In this document: one piece after another, positions 15,155 through 23,870 of the stretch
Position numbering within the stretch: position 1 is the stretch's first letter
Layout: each line of letters begins with the position of its first letter
Origin: WHSV01 sp050693895
GTDB lineage: Bacteria; Actinomycetota; CADDZG01; WHSQ01
DNA: 64,000 nucleotides
Reading direction: 5' to 3'
Assembly (NCBI GenBank): GCA_050693895.1
Contig: JBOGWS010000080.1
Span: forward strand, 1-64,000
Notes under the pieces: generated by a model
Databases searched by the model: none
The model's input: only the letters and a program-made list of their open reading frames with translations
What the model was told of the DNA's origin: nothing
Program-made: the position numbers and the translations under genes

Positions 15155-17704
15155 ATGGAAGGCCCTGATGAGGCGCTGGTACCAGCCGGAACCGTGCTAG
15201 AGGAGGGGGCTGCCGCACCACGTCCGCCGGGCGGGAAGGCGCTTCTTCGCCTTCTCGAGATGCTCGAGCGCGACGGGTACTCCGAGCTTGCCGCGCAGAC
15301 CGTTCAACTTGCGGTGTCCCAGGAAGATACCGACCGGGTGATGGAGATCGTCGCCGAGACAGGCGTCGTTCCGACCCAAAATGACCGCGCTGCACGCCCG
15401 GGCGCCGAGGATGCCGGGCAACTCGGAGTGGCCGAGGAGATCGCCCAGGCCCACATGGATGCGGCCGATCAGATGGGTCCCCCTACCGGCGTCGGACCGC
15501 AGTGGAGATCTTGCGGGCCCTGGACGGTGATCAACGGCCAGACCTACGGGGCCACCCGTATCAACGCTTCCGGGCGTGTCTCGGCGATGGCCGTCGACCC
15601 CGGCAACGCGGCCCACGTGCTCGCGGGAGCCGCCAACGGGGGAGTGTGGGAGAGCTTCAATCGCGGCGCGTCGTGGGCACCTCGCACGGACTACCAGCGG
15701 ACACTGACGGTGGGTGCGCTCGCCTTTGATCCGACGGCGCCGGCGACCGTCTACTGCGGGACGGGCGAGGGTGACTGGTGGTCGTGGCTCGGGATGGGTG
15801 TACTGCGCTCGACCAACGGCGGTGCGTCGTGGTCCCCGCTGTGCACCGCTCCCTTCGTGGGCGACGGTTTTTACAGCCTCGTGGTAGATCCGGACAAGAG
15901 CAAGCGGCTCTATGCCGGAACCCGCAGCGGACTGTGGGTCTCCAACGACGGTGGCGTGACCTGGACCCGCCGGCGGACACAAACGTGCTGGTCCATCAGC
16001 CTGCGCACCAAGGAGGTTTTTGCTGCGTGCCAGGACGGGCTGTTCCGCTCCACCGACAAGGGAGTCACCTGGAACGCGGTGGCGTTGCCGGGCGCCCCGA
16101 GCAGTTTCCAGCGCCTGGCCGTAGCGATCGCGCCCTCCAGGGGAGGCACCGCCTATGCCTTCGGAGCGTCGGCCTCGAGTGGCTTTCTCTGGCGCCGAGC
16201 GGCCGCAACCTGGACCGCTGTCGCGTTTCCTCCGGGGGCTTCAGTCGGACAGGCCTGGTACGACTGGTACGTGGCCGTTGCGCCGGACCAGCCCAACGAG
16301 GTCTACTGCGGGGCCATCGATCTCCACAGGGGCAACCTTGCGTCGGGAACCTGGACCTGGGTGAACCTCTCGAGCAAGTTCGGGGGTGGCAACTCCATCC
16401 ACCCCGACCAGCACTCGATTGCCTTCGATCCCGGCAACCCCGCCATCGTCTACGCCGGCAACGACGGAGGGGTCTACCGCTCCGACGACAGGGGCATCAA
16501 CTGGGTGCACTGCAACAATGGTCTTCAAGTCACCGAGTTCGAGTACATAGCTCACAACGTGGGAACGTCTCGTTGGCTCGTCGGAGGCACGCAGGACAAC
16601 GGAACCAACCGATGGACCGGTCCTCTGACGTGGGAGCATGTCGGCGACGCCGACGGCGGTGACTGCGGGGTCAACCGAACCAATCCCTTGGTCGTGTTCC
16701 ACACCAGGCAGTGGTGGGCGCTGTTTCGCTCCGACACCGGAGGCGCCTTCGGCACCTGGGCCAACGTCACGCCTCCCCGTCCCGCCGGCGAGGGTCTGGG
16801 GTTGTTCTACCCGCCCTTCGAAGCCAGCGCGACGACCGGCAACACCGTCGCCATGGGAGGGCAGTCGCTGTACGTCTCTCGCGACCTCGGGACCACCTGG
16901 ACGCGGCTTGCCTATCCCGCTGCCGGTGTCGCGAGCGCGCTGTACGTTCCCGACGCCGACACCGTGCTGGTGGGATTGACCGACGGCCGCATGTTCCGCA
17001 CCAGGTTCACAGCGGGTGCGTGGAGTGGTCTGACCGCACTCACCGGTCTGCCGCGCGCGACGCCGGGGTTCATCAGCGACCTCCATGCCGAAACCGGCGG
17101 TATGGGCCGGATGTGGGCAACGACCACGCGAGTTGGCGGTGGAGGAAGAGTTTTTCGCTCCGACGACGGCGGGAACACTTGGACCGACTGCACCGCGGGT
17201 TTGCCCAACCTGCCCATCAATGCCATCGAGGTCGACAGCGGCAACCGCGCTCGGATCTGGGTGGGCGCCGATCTCGGCGTCTACCAAAGCACCAATACGG
17301 GGGCCAGTTGGGCGGACTTCTCGGCCTCGTTGCCGAACGCATACGTGGGCGATCTCGTGTTTCACCCCCACGCTCGTGTCCTGAGGGCGGGAACTCGTAA
17401 CCGGGGGATCTGGGAGATCCCCGTAGACGGCTGGATGACCCAACCGATATGCGGCGTGCAGTGGGTCGGCTCGCTCGCGGCCAACCAGAGCCAGCGTTGG
17501 TTCACCTGGGGATGGCCCGCGACCTGGCACATCCTGTGGACCGTCATGCCGACGACGCCGCTGCCGGGAGCTCCGCAGGTGGGGTGGACCGTTGAGGTGG
17601 AGCGGGGCGACTCCGAGCGGGCCACCTACTGGATCACAGTCAGGAACCTGACATCACAACCGCTTCAATTCGAGGGCCGCTTCGCGATCCTCAGCCGCTA
17701 CTAA
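15155..17704 (+). CDS. Large Asp-box propeller with Trp-rich C-terminal domain
   Basis: An 849-residue protein. Residues 1-115 are a hydrophilic helical region. Residues about 120-755 hold at least eight Asp-box repeats (such as LRSTNGGASWSP, WVSNDGGVTWTR, FRSDDGGNTWTD, YQSTNTGASWAD), enough for a large or double propeller like that of sortilin or cellulosomal xyloglucanases. The last about 85 residues form a Trp-rich domain (QRWFTWGWP, VEVERGD, TYWITVRNL, EGRFAILS) that reappears as the next gene. There is no signal peptide or membrane helix. An AAGGAGG box lies 7 nt before the ATG. It heads a three-gene run controlled from site B. Likely binding or scaffold protein; function unknown. Confidence 0.8.
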   Translation: MEGPDEALVPAGTVLEEGAAAPRPPGGKALLRLLEMLERDGYSELAAQTVQLAVSQEDTDRVMEIVAETGVVPTQNDRAARPGAEDAGQLGVAEEIAQAHMDAADQMGPPTGVGPQWRSCGPWTVINGQTYGATRINASGRVSAMAVDPGNAAHVLAGAANGGVWESFNRGASWAPRTDYQRTLTVGALAFDPTAPATVYCGTGEGDWWSWLGMGVLRSTNGGASWSPLCTAPFVGDGFYSLVVDPDKSKRLYAGTRSGLWVSNDGGVTWTRRRTQTCWSISLRTKEVFAACQDGLFRSTDKGVTWNAVALPGAPSSFQRLAVAIAPSRGGTAYAFGASASSGFLWRRAAATWTAVAFPPGASVGQAWYDWYVAVAPDQPNEVYCGAIDLHRGNLASGTWTWVNLSSKFGGGNSIHPDQHSIAFDPGNPAIVYAGNDGGVYRSDDRGINWVHCNNGLQVTEFEYIAHNVGTSRWLVGGTQDNGTNRWTGPLTWEHVGDADGGDCGVNRTNPLVVFHTRQWWALFRSDTGGAFGTWANVTPPRPAGEGLGLFYPPFEASATTGNTVAMGGQSLYVSRDLGTTWTRLAYPAAGVASALYVPDADTVLVGLTDGRMFRTRFTAGAWSGLTALTGLPRATPGFISDLHAETGGMGRMWATTTRVGGGGRVFRSDDGGNTWTDCTAGLPNLPINAIEVDSGNRARIWVGADLGVYQSTNTGASWADFSASLPNAYVGDLVFHPHARVLRAGTRNRGIWEIPVDGWMTQPICGVQWVGSLAANQSQRWFTWGWPATWHILWTVMPTTPLPGAPQVGWTVEVERGDSERATYWITVRNLTSQPLQFEGRFAILSRY

Positions 17705-17714
17705 GGAGGACAGC

Positions 17715-17969
17715 ATGCACACTGGAGTCCAGTTCACCGGGTCGCTTGCGGCCGGCCAGACCCAGCGCTGGTTCACCTGGGGGTGGAACGCCGGGAGCCA
17801 TGTGGTCTGGTACGTGATGCCGATCACGCCCAGGAACGGCTCGCCCGAGCTCAACTGGAACGTCGAGGTGGAGCGCGCCGATGCGACCGCTTGCACCTAC
17901 TGGATCACGGTTAGAAACCTGGCCGCAATTCCGGTGACGTTCGAAGGACGTTTCGCGGTACTCAACTAG
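17715..17969 (+). CDS. Stand-alone copy of the propeller's C-terminal domain
   Basis: An 84-residue protein homologous along its whole length to the C-terminal domain of the preceding gene: GSLAAGQTQRWFTWGW against GSLAANQSQRWFTWGW, VEVERADATACTYWITVRNL against VEVERGDSERATYWITVRNL, and EGRFAVL against EGRFAIL. The alternation of polar and aromatic residues suggests a beta-sandwich. An AAGGAGG box sits 7 nt before the ATG, and the gene begins 10 bp after the propeller stop, so it is in the same operon. It probably arose by duplication and may pair with, cap or oligomerise the large protein. The family is unknown to me. Confidence 0.8.
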   Translation: MHTGVQFTGSLAAGQTQRWFTWGWNAGSHVVWYVMPITPRNGSPELNWNVEVERADATACTYWITVRNLAAIPVTFEGRFAVLN

Positions 17970-17977
17970 GAGGAGAT

Positions 17978-18319
17978 ATGCGCATCGTCATAGAGACGGA
18001 CGAAGGCAAGGAGCCATCGGTCCAGGCGGAACCCTCTGCAGGCGCCGAAGCCGCTGCGGCTCCTCCTCCGGAGGTGGCCGCTCGAGCGGCGGCCGAGGGA
18101 GCATTGTCGGCGGGCCCGGCCCCCGAGCTGCCGCGAGACGAGGGTCCGATCGCTTTCTTACCCGAGCCGGGCACGCCCTCCACCGCCCCGCAACTCGCGC
18201 CGGGGGCGCCCGAAGACGCCTCCGCCGGCTCGGCCCCGGACTTTGCGCTCGGAGCTCTGGCGGTCGACGAGCGGGAGGCCGAGGAAGAACCCGAGGAGTC
18301 CGAGGAGTCCGAGGAGTGA
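17978..18319 (+). CDS. Acidic, Ala/Pro/Glu-rich disordered protein
   Basis: A 113-residue protein made almost entirely of Ala, Pro, Glu, Gly and Ser, ending in an EEEPEESEESEE tail. Only the start (MRIVIETDEGKEPSV) looks like a beta strand. A strong AGGAGGA box precedes the ATG, and the gene lies 8 bp after the free domain, so it is the third member of the cassette. It could be an intrinsically disordered partner or a linker-like chaperone. Homology detection will be hard because of its low complexity. Confidence 0.65.
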   Translation: MRIVIETDEGKEPSVQAEPSAGAEAAAAPPPEVAARAAAEGALSAGPAPELPRDEGPIAFLPEPGTPSTAPQLAPGAPEDASAGSAPDFALGALAVDEREAEEEPEESEESEE

Positions 18320-18355
18320 CCGGTTCGCTCCTCATTAAATGATGTTGCGATCGGG

Positions 18356-19102
18356 ATGGATGCGATGGCGGCCGGGATAGCCGAGCTGCCGTTCACGGTG
18401 ACGGCGCTCGCCCTGGTTGCTATCCTCGCTTCATTCACCCTCTCTGCATCTGCGGGACTCGGAGGATCACTGATCCTCGTCCCGACCTTGGCCTTGATCC
18501 TCGGAACAAAGGCTGGGGTGGCATTGGCGGCGCTTCTGCTTGCCGGCAACAACGTCGTCAAGGTCGTTGCGTATCGAAGGACGCTCCCGTATCAGAAGGC
18601 CGCATGGATACTCGTCGCCATCACACTCGGTGCGGCGTTGGGCGCGCAACTTCTTGTGTCGGCCCCCGAGTGGGCGGTAACGGTTGCCGTAATAGCAGCT
18701 TTCATTGGGTCCATGCTGAGCGAGCGACTGCACCTGACATTGTTCCGAAGGTTGACTGCGCCCGTCATGGCCTTGACTTCTGGAGCGACTTCGGGATTCT
18801 CGGGAACATCGGGGCCTTTGAAAGGGGTTGCGATACGTCACCTCGACGTCGACCGCTTTCACTTCGTGGGTGCGGCATCACTTGCCTCGTTGGTTGGCGA
18901 TCTCTCCAAGACGGCCGTATACGCACAAGCAAGTCTGCTCGGACCCAACGAGGTCACCGTCGCCGTGATCGCCGTTCCGCTCATGATTATCGGCACCGTA
19001 GCCGGACGCTGGATCAACAGTGAGATCGGCGAACGGGGCTACACAACCCTGTTCTGGGGCGTGATAGCGGGGTACTCGGGACGGCTCGTGCTGGGCTTGT
19101 GA
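18356..19102 (+). CDS. TauE/SafE-family anion exporter
   Basis: A 248-residue membrane protein with about eight helices. The repeated pattern GLGGSLILVPTLALILG near the start, then GATSGFSGTSGPLKGVAI in the middle, is typical of the TauE/SafE family, whose members export sulfite, sulfoacetate and related anions. Family members have two homologous halves, and both are visible. The ATG at 18356 is used; a second ATG lies three codons on. It is 37 bp after the acidic protein gene, so it may be read from the same promoter, but no functional link is evident. The substrate is unknown. Confidence 0.85.
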   Translation: MDAMAAGIAELPFTVTALALVAILASFTLSASAGLGGSLILVPTLALILGTKAGVALAALLLAGNNVVKVVAYRRTLPYQKAAWILVAITLGAALGAQLLVSAPEWAVTVAVIAAFIGSMLSERLHLTLFRRLTAPVMALTSGATSGFSGTSGPLKGVAIRHLDVDRFHFVGAASLASLVGDLSKTAVYAQASLLGPNEVTVAVIAVPLMIIGTVAGRWINSEIGERGYTTLFWGVIAGYSGRLVLGL

Positions 19103-19284
19103 TCATTCTTGGGACAAGAGCCCCAACGAAAGGCGAACGCACCCCTCGCTTGATCGACGATGTGACAGCATCGCTGCCTCATCTCCTGAAACCTCTTGCA
19201 ACCGCCCGGCCGAGGGCGTTTCCATGGTCGTAGTAGGGGAGGTTCCGAGAACCCGGGGCTGACTACGTACGAGAGCTGATTCCA

Positions 19285-22122
19285 ATGCGCACATGGCCTT
19301 CACTCTTTAGAAGTTCTTCTTCGGGTGGTCTGTGGCCCTCGGCCCGACGCCGGCGAATCACCCTGACCATTCTGTGGTGCCTCCTGTTGGTGGTGATCGT
19401 GTTGGCCGGGGCTCTCGCCTTTTCGGGAATACCGGACCAGGCCTGCGAGGGACGCAACATGGGGTGCGGCTTCGTCGCAAACATCGCCTTCACGAGCATC
19501 CTGGGGCTCGCCGGGTACCTCTACTTCGTCACCTTCAGGAGAAGACGAACGTTGAAGCGTTACCTAAGGGACGCAAAGCGCATACCCGAACGCCTGTTCA
19601 AGACTCCTCCCGCAGGAATCCGCGTAGAAGAGGTCATCGGACGCGACCAACTCTACGAGCGCGTGGTCGCCGAACTTCAGGCCTCACGAGAGGGAGGTGC
19701 TGTGCTGGTCCTGGGCGAGACCGGGTCTGGTAAGACAACTTTTCTGCTGGGCATGACGGGCCATCTCGCGCGCATCGGAGCTATCCCAATAAACATCTCA
19801 CTGAGGGGGCAACCCGCCCCTCTTCAGCTCCGAAAGCTGGCCCGTCAACAGTTCCTGGACTACATCGACATCGACCTGCGGGCGGGCGGAGACGCCGATC
19901 GAGTCTGGCGCACGTTGTCGACCGAGCGATCGGTCGTCGTCCTCGCCGACGGTCTCGACGAGGCCGCTCACGGCTCTTCGTTCGAAGGCTTGGATGCAGC
20001 TCGCAAGGCCCTTGACGCCGCGGGCGCAGCCCAACTTCCCATCTTGATCACGAGCCGTCTCGAAACCGCTCCGCCGTCGGGGGAATTTCCGGCCTTCACC
20101 CTTGAACCCCTTGGCTCAGACGAAGCAGTGGAATACATCCTTGCTCGGGCGAAGCGGGCGGCGACTGCGCGGCTTGGCAACCTGCCGCAACGCGATGAGA
20201 CTGAATACGGGAAGGAGGTTGGGGAAATTGTGCAGCTCGCCGACATAGCCCGTACACCCTTCTATCTCAACCTGACCGCCGACCTAATTGCTTCGGGGAA
20301 TCTCGACCGATTCAGGAGCCAGTCTTCGCGCCTCGTGAGGGTTGGCCTCTTGAGTGCCTACGTCGGCGCCATCGGGGCCGGCGACTTGGCCGGTCGCGAG
20401 TCCATCCACGGGGTTCAGCGCGAATCCGTCATCGCTGCGCTGGGTCCCATCGCTCGAGCAATGACCTGGCTCGAGAAGCTTGAAGTGAGCCTGGCCGATC
20501 TCAGGCAAGCAGAGCAGATGCTGGGGCGATTCTCGGTGGACGGCCCGGACATCGGATCAACGGTGGAAGATGCCACACTCCTGGGCTTCCTTCAGACACA
20601 TCGAAACGGAGGCGAGACCTTTGTCCGATTCGCCCATCTCATCCTGCACTCCTACTTCCTTCAACGGACGTTCCAAGGCAAGGATGTTTGGCGCGCGCTG
20701 ATCGAGCACACCCAGCCTGCCCCGCCGGCGGAACTGATTTCTGCGCTCATCTTGTGGTGTGAAGAGAACCATCGCAGCGCCCTGGCCGAGAGTCGACCCC
20801 CTTCCTTCGAACTGAGCACATCGGTCGCCGGGGAACTGCTGGATCGATCACGGGAGAGCAGCGGAGACGCAGCCATGAGGATGGTTGTCGCCGCACTTGA
20901 ACTCATACGGGAATTGCCCAACGACGAAATTAGCGAGTTCATGGGAACGAGCGGTACGGACGCGTGGCGTAGAAGCTCAAGGCCCGCCAAGGTGGCGGCA
21001 ACTGCGGCTCTTCGCGCGCTCGACTGCCGGTGGGGGTACTCGTTTCTCTACGAGCAAACTGCCGATCCAGACTACGCGGCCAGGTGGGAGGCCTCTCAAG
21101 CTTTGATAGATGGGGGTCCGGCCGCCCTGAGCGCCTTCTACTCTCACATCGATCCCCTGATTGAATTTGGGGAACGGGAAGCTCCCACCGACCCTAAGAA
21201 CGCCAGTCACTTCGGAGTGGCCATCCTTGGTTGGCTCCTTCCAGCCCTTTCATCGACGCTGCAAGGGGACGAGCGCGCCCAGCTCGAAACCTACGTGGAA
21301 CAGCTCATCGAGATTCTTTCGCAGCCTGACGTGCACGAAGGGATTCAGGCCTCTCTGGCACAGGGAATGAAGATCGACGCTCTCCGCAATTCGTTCAGCT
21401 CGTCACCAGGCGAGCACATCCTTCGATTCGATCAGGTGCTGCACTTCCTCGAGGAGGCGCATTTCTTTTACTCACGGATCATGCTGCTGCACGCGATTAG
21501 CCTTAGGTGCATCAGCGCCAAGTCTCTCTTTCGGCAGACCTCTAACTCTCCACCCGACATCGATGTGACTGAGATGAAGGAGCTGCGAGAGCGAGTGCGA
21601 CGCACCGAGAGCACGCTGAGGAGCGAGGCCGGTGATCCGAATCGGCATCCATTCGTACGCCGCGCAGCTCAACTATGCATTAAGGCGGTGGGGTCCGGCC
21701 ACTGGGAACCGTTTGTGTGGGTGGATGAGAATGTCGTCATCTCCCGGGCAACAAGTAATCTCGATCCCGACGCGAACGCGCTTGTTGCGGACATTGTCAT
21801 GCTGCTCACATTGATCGAGCAAGATCGAATTGATCCTGCATCCCAGGGAGCGTTGCGCCAAGAGCAACACCTCCCCAGGTGTCTTCACGTTTCGCCCGAT
21901 CGATCCGAATTCCTCGACGGTTGTCGGTGTGAGTTCGGCCTCTGCCCCTATCCTCATCACGTCGGGTCGGCGGCTGGGCGCAGCTCTCTCAGTCGTGGCT
22001 TCTGCTTGGAGCTATCGGCCGCGCGCAGATCCAGGGTGAAGGACATTACAGAGGGGCGTCTAAGCAGAAAGGCGACGAAGAGATTCTGGGAGGAGATGGC
22101 CGACCGTGTCGCGCGTTCCTAA
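19285..22122 (+). CDS. Membrane-anchored NACHT-type STAND NTPase
   Basis: A 945-residue protein. Two membrane helices (about 25-47 and 63-84) are followed by a NACHT-like NTPase: Walker A GETGSGKT at 144-151, Walker B VVVLADGLDE at 217-226, and sensor LPILITSR at 251-258. The region from about 440 to 800 is alpha-helical and repeat-like. Near the C terminus five cysteines (C866, C880, C882, C887 in CPYP, C907) suggest a metal site like that in other actinobacterial NACHT proteins. STAND NTPases act as ligand-triggered switches, and several bacterial NACHT proteins defend against phage. Defence is only a possibility here because no effector domain is obvious. The SDR gene starts within its last codons. 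Confidence 0.8.
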   Translation: MRTWPSLFRSSSSGGLWPSARRRRITLTILWCLLLVVIVLAGALAFSGIPDQACEGRNMGCGFVANIAFTSILGLAGYLYFVTFRRRRTLKRYLRDAKRIPERLFKTPPAGIRVEEVIGRDQLYERVVAELQASREGGAVLVLGETGSGKTTFLLGMTGHLARIGAIPINISLRGQPAPLQLRKLARQQFLDYIDIDLRAGGDADRVWRTLSTERSVVVLADGLDEAAHGSSFEGLDAARKALDAAGAAQLPILITSRLETAPPSGEFPAFTLEPLGSDEAVEYILARAKRAATARLGNLPQRDETEYGKEVGEIVQLADIARTPFYLNLTADLIASGNLDRFRSQSSRLVRVGLLSAYVGAIGAGDLAGRESIHGVQRESVIAALGPIARAMTWLEKLEVSLADLRQAEQMLGRFSVDGPDIGSTVEDATLLGFLQTHRNGGETFVRFAHLILHSYFLQRTFQGKDVWRALIEHTQPAPPAELISALILWCEENHRSALAESRPPSFELSTSVAGELLDRSRESSGDAAMRMVVAALELIRELPNDEISEFMGTSGTDAWRRSSRPAKVAATAALRALDCRWGYSFLYEQTADPDYAARWEASQALIDGGPAALSAFYSHIDPLIEFGEREAPTDPKNASHFGVAILGWLLPALSSTLQGDERAQLETYVEQLIEILSQPDVHEGIQASLAQGMKIDALRNSFSSSPGEHILRFDQVLHFLEEAHFFYSRIMLLHAISLRCISAKSLFRQTSNSPPDIDVTEMKELRERVRRTESTLRSEAGDPNRHPFVRRAAQLCIKAVGSGHWEPFVWVDENVVISRATSNLDPDANALVADIVMLLTLIEQDRIDPASQGALRQEQHLPRCLHVSPDRSEFLDGCRCEFGLCPYPHHVGSAAGRSSLSRGFCLELSAARRSRVKDITEGRLSRKATKRFWEEMADRVARS

Positions 22123-22885
22123 CGTGGACCTCCCGGTGCCGCTGGATCTAGAGGGCCGGCTCGCGCTGGTGACGGGCGCTGCGGGAGGCATTGGTTTCGC
22201 GATTGCGCGCATGTTGCTGAGAGCGGGAACTCGGGTTCTGGCGATCGATAAGGACGGGCCGGCGCTGGAGGAGATCGAGTCGCAGATCGGCTGGATTCCC
22301 GTGGTCGAGGATATGGCCCAAGCGGACACCGAGAAGCTGGCCGACGAACTTGTATCTCGCTACGGGCCGGTTGAGCTGATAGTCAACAACGCCGGCATCA
22401 CTACGCCTCATACCTTCCTGAGTCTCGAGGAGAATGAGTTCGACCTCGTGTTCAGGACCAACCTCAAGGGACCCTGGTTCTTCACGAGGGGATTGGTGAA
22501 GCACCTGATCGACGCGAAGCGTCAGGGATCGATCGTGTTCATCTCGTCGCTTCACGACTCACACGTACGTCTGTACCCGCACTACAGCGTCTCGAAGGCG
22601 GGAGTTGCGATGCTGGCAAAGGAGCTGGCCCAAGAGCTCGCAGGACATAACATCCGAGTCAACGCGATCTCTCCCGGTGCGATCCACACATCGGCGAGCA
22701 CACCGCAGGAGCGCGGTCGCAGAACGCTGGATGGTCTGATACCTACCGGGCGAATGGGGACTCCCGAAGAGATAGCGCGCGCCTCTCTTTTTCTTCTCAG
22801 CGATCAATGTGCCGGGTACATAACCGGCGCGAACCTGAGGGTGGATGGCGGTCTGTCGTTACACAACTGGTTGATGGATCTATGA
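22106..22885 (+). CDS. Short-chain dehydrogenase/reductase
   Basis: A 259-residue classical SDR. The dinucleotide-binding motif TGAAGGIG lies at about 24-31, NNAG at about 91-94, and the catalytic S...YSVSK triad segment at about 146-168 (ISSLHDSH then HYSVSKAG). The C-terminal PTGRMGTPEEIA and SDQCAGYITGANLRVDGG phrases are typical. The enzyme oxidises or reduces a carbonyl/alcohol pair with NAD(P); the substrate is unknown. GTG at 22106 overlaps the NACHT stop by 17 bp and has a GGAGGAG box inside that gene, so translation is coupled. Confidence 0.88.
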   Translation: MSRVPNVDLPVPLDLEGRLALVTGAAGGIGFAIARMLLRAGTRVLAIDKDGPALEEIESQIGWIPVVEDMAQADTEKLADELVSRYGPVELIVNNAGITTPHTFLSLEENEFDLVFRTNLKGPWFFTRGLVKHLIDAKRQGSIVFISSLHDSHVRLYPHYSVSKAGVAMLAKELAQELAGHNIRVNAISPGAIHTSASTPQERGRRTLDGLIPTGRMGTPEEIARASLFLLSDQCAGYITGANLRVDGGLSLHNWLMDL

Positions 22886-22949
22886 GTACTCGCCCCGCAG
22901 CCAACTCCGTGGCCGAGAGAAGCACACAGCTCAGTCGGTCTCCCTCCCA

Positions 22950-23870
22950 TTGCGATCGGTATTCGTGAACATCCCGTTCTGCTGGGACGCCGATCAGTTC
23001 GAGGCCTTGATTGTTAGTTGTGAATCAGATGCCGCAACGCCCTACATCCTGAGGCATCTCCCAATGCACGGCCGTATCCTCGAGGCGGGCTGCGGCCTCG
23101 GACGATTCGTGGACTTTCTCGGGGAGCGGGGTTACGAGGACATCGTGGGAATCGAACTCTCCGAGGATGCAGTCCGAAGCGTCAACGCGATCGCCCCTCG
23201 GTTGGATGTTCGCCGCGGTGATGTGTCGGCTCTGCCGTTCGACGACTGCTCCTTCGACGGATTGATCAGCCTCGGTGTTGTGGAGCACTTCCCCGAGGGT
23301 CCGCATGTCGCTCTTCATGAGATGCACAGGGTCATGCGTCCGGGAGCCAGGGCCGTGATCACCGTCCCCTTTCTCAATTGGATCAGACGGGCGAAAAGAG
23401 CGTCGGGCGCTTACCGGATCGGAAGCCTTGCCAGAAGCCTCGGCGACGGTATCAGGTCGAACGGGGGAGCGGCTTTCAAGGGAAGGCGGGATGTCGTCCG
23501 TGCCTCCATCTCTGCGCTTGGGCAATGCGAGGACGGGCAAGGCAGCCGGGCAAGTGATCGCTTTGCGCGCTGGCCCGAATCCGGTCTTTTCTTCGAGTAC
23601 CGCTTTACACCCCAGCAGTTCGCCCACGAGTTGAGGCGAACGGGCTTCCAGATCATCCAGACCTCACCGATTGACGGCATCAGCGGATTGTTCTACGAGT
23701 TCGGCAAGGTCATGGTCCGAACGACTGAAGCTGGCGACCGAGCGCCCAACACATTCGGACGATTCACCAGCAAGCTGCTCGCAAACATCCCAGGTGCCCA
23801 CTGTCACATGGTGCTCTACGCCGTTGAACGTCCTCTTGGCGCTTCGGGCGTCGAGCCGGGATGGTCCTGA
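22950..23870 (+). CDS. Class I SAM-dependent methyltransferase
   Basis: A 306-residue methyltransferase of the type 11 group. Motif I is ILEAGCGLGRFVDFL, the acidic residue after strand 2 is in VGIELS, motif II region DVSALPFDDCSFDGLIS, and VVEHFPEG follows. The unusually long C-terminal half has a basic segment (about 145-185). The start is uncertain: TTG at 22950 or GTG at 22965; an ATG at 22882 is in a different frame and ends after 28 codons. It follows the SDR by 64 bp and overlaps the convergent cyclase gene by 55 bp at the 3' end. The substrate is unknown. Confidence 0.8.
   Translation: MRSVFVNIPFCWDADQFEALIVSCESDAATPYILRHLPMHGRILEAGCGLGRFVDFLGERGYEDIVGIELSEDAVRSVNAIAPRLDVRRGDVSALPFDDCSFDGLISLGVVEHFPEGPHVALHEMHRVMRPGARAVITVPFLNWIRRAKRASGAYRIGSLARSLGDGIRSNGGAAFKGRRDVVRASISALGQCEDGQGSRASDRFARWPESGLFFEYRFTPQQFAHELRRTGFQIIQTSPIDGISGLFYEFGKVMVRTTEAGDRAPNTFGRFTSKLLANIPGAHCHMVLYAVERPLGASGVEPGWS

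Noticed and set aside
16241..17530. A 429-codon reverse frame inside the large propeller
   Set aside because: It is Val/Gly/Arg-rich without motifs and lies entirely opposite a gene with clear Asp-box repeats.
18390..18410. Isolated GTGACG hexamers inside genes
   Set aside because: Single copies without the 11-bp spacing occur by chance in GC-rich coding sequence; only the triple arrays were kept.
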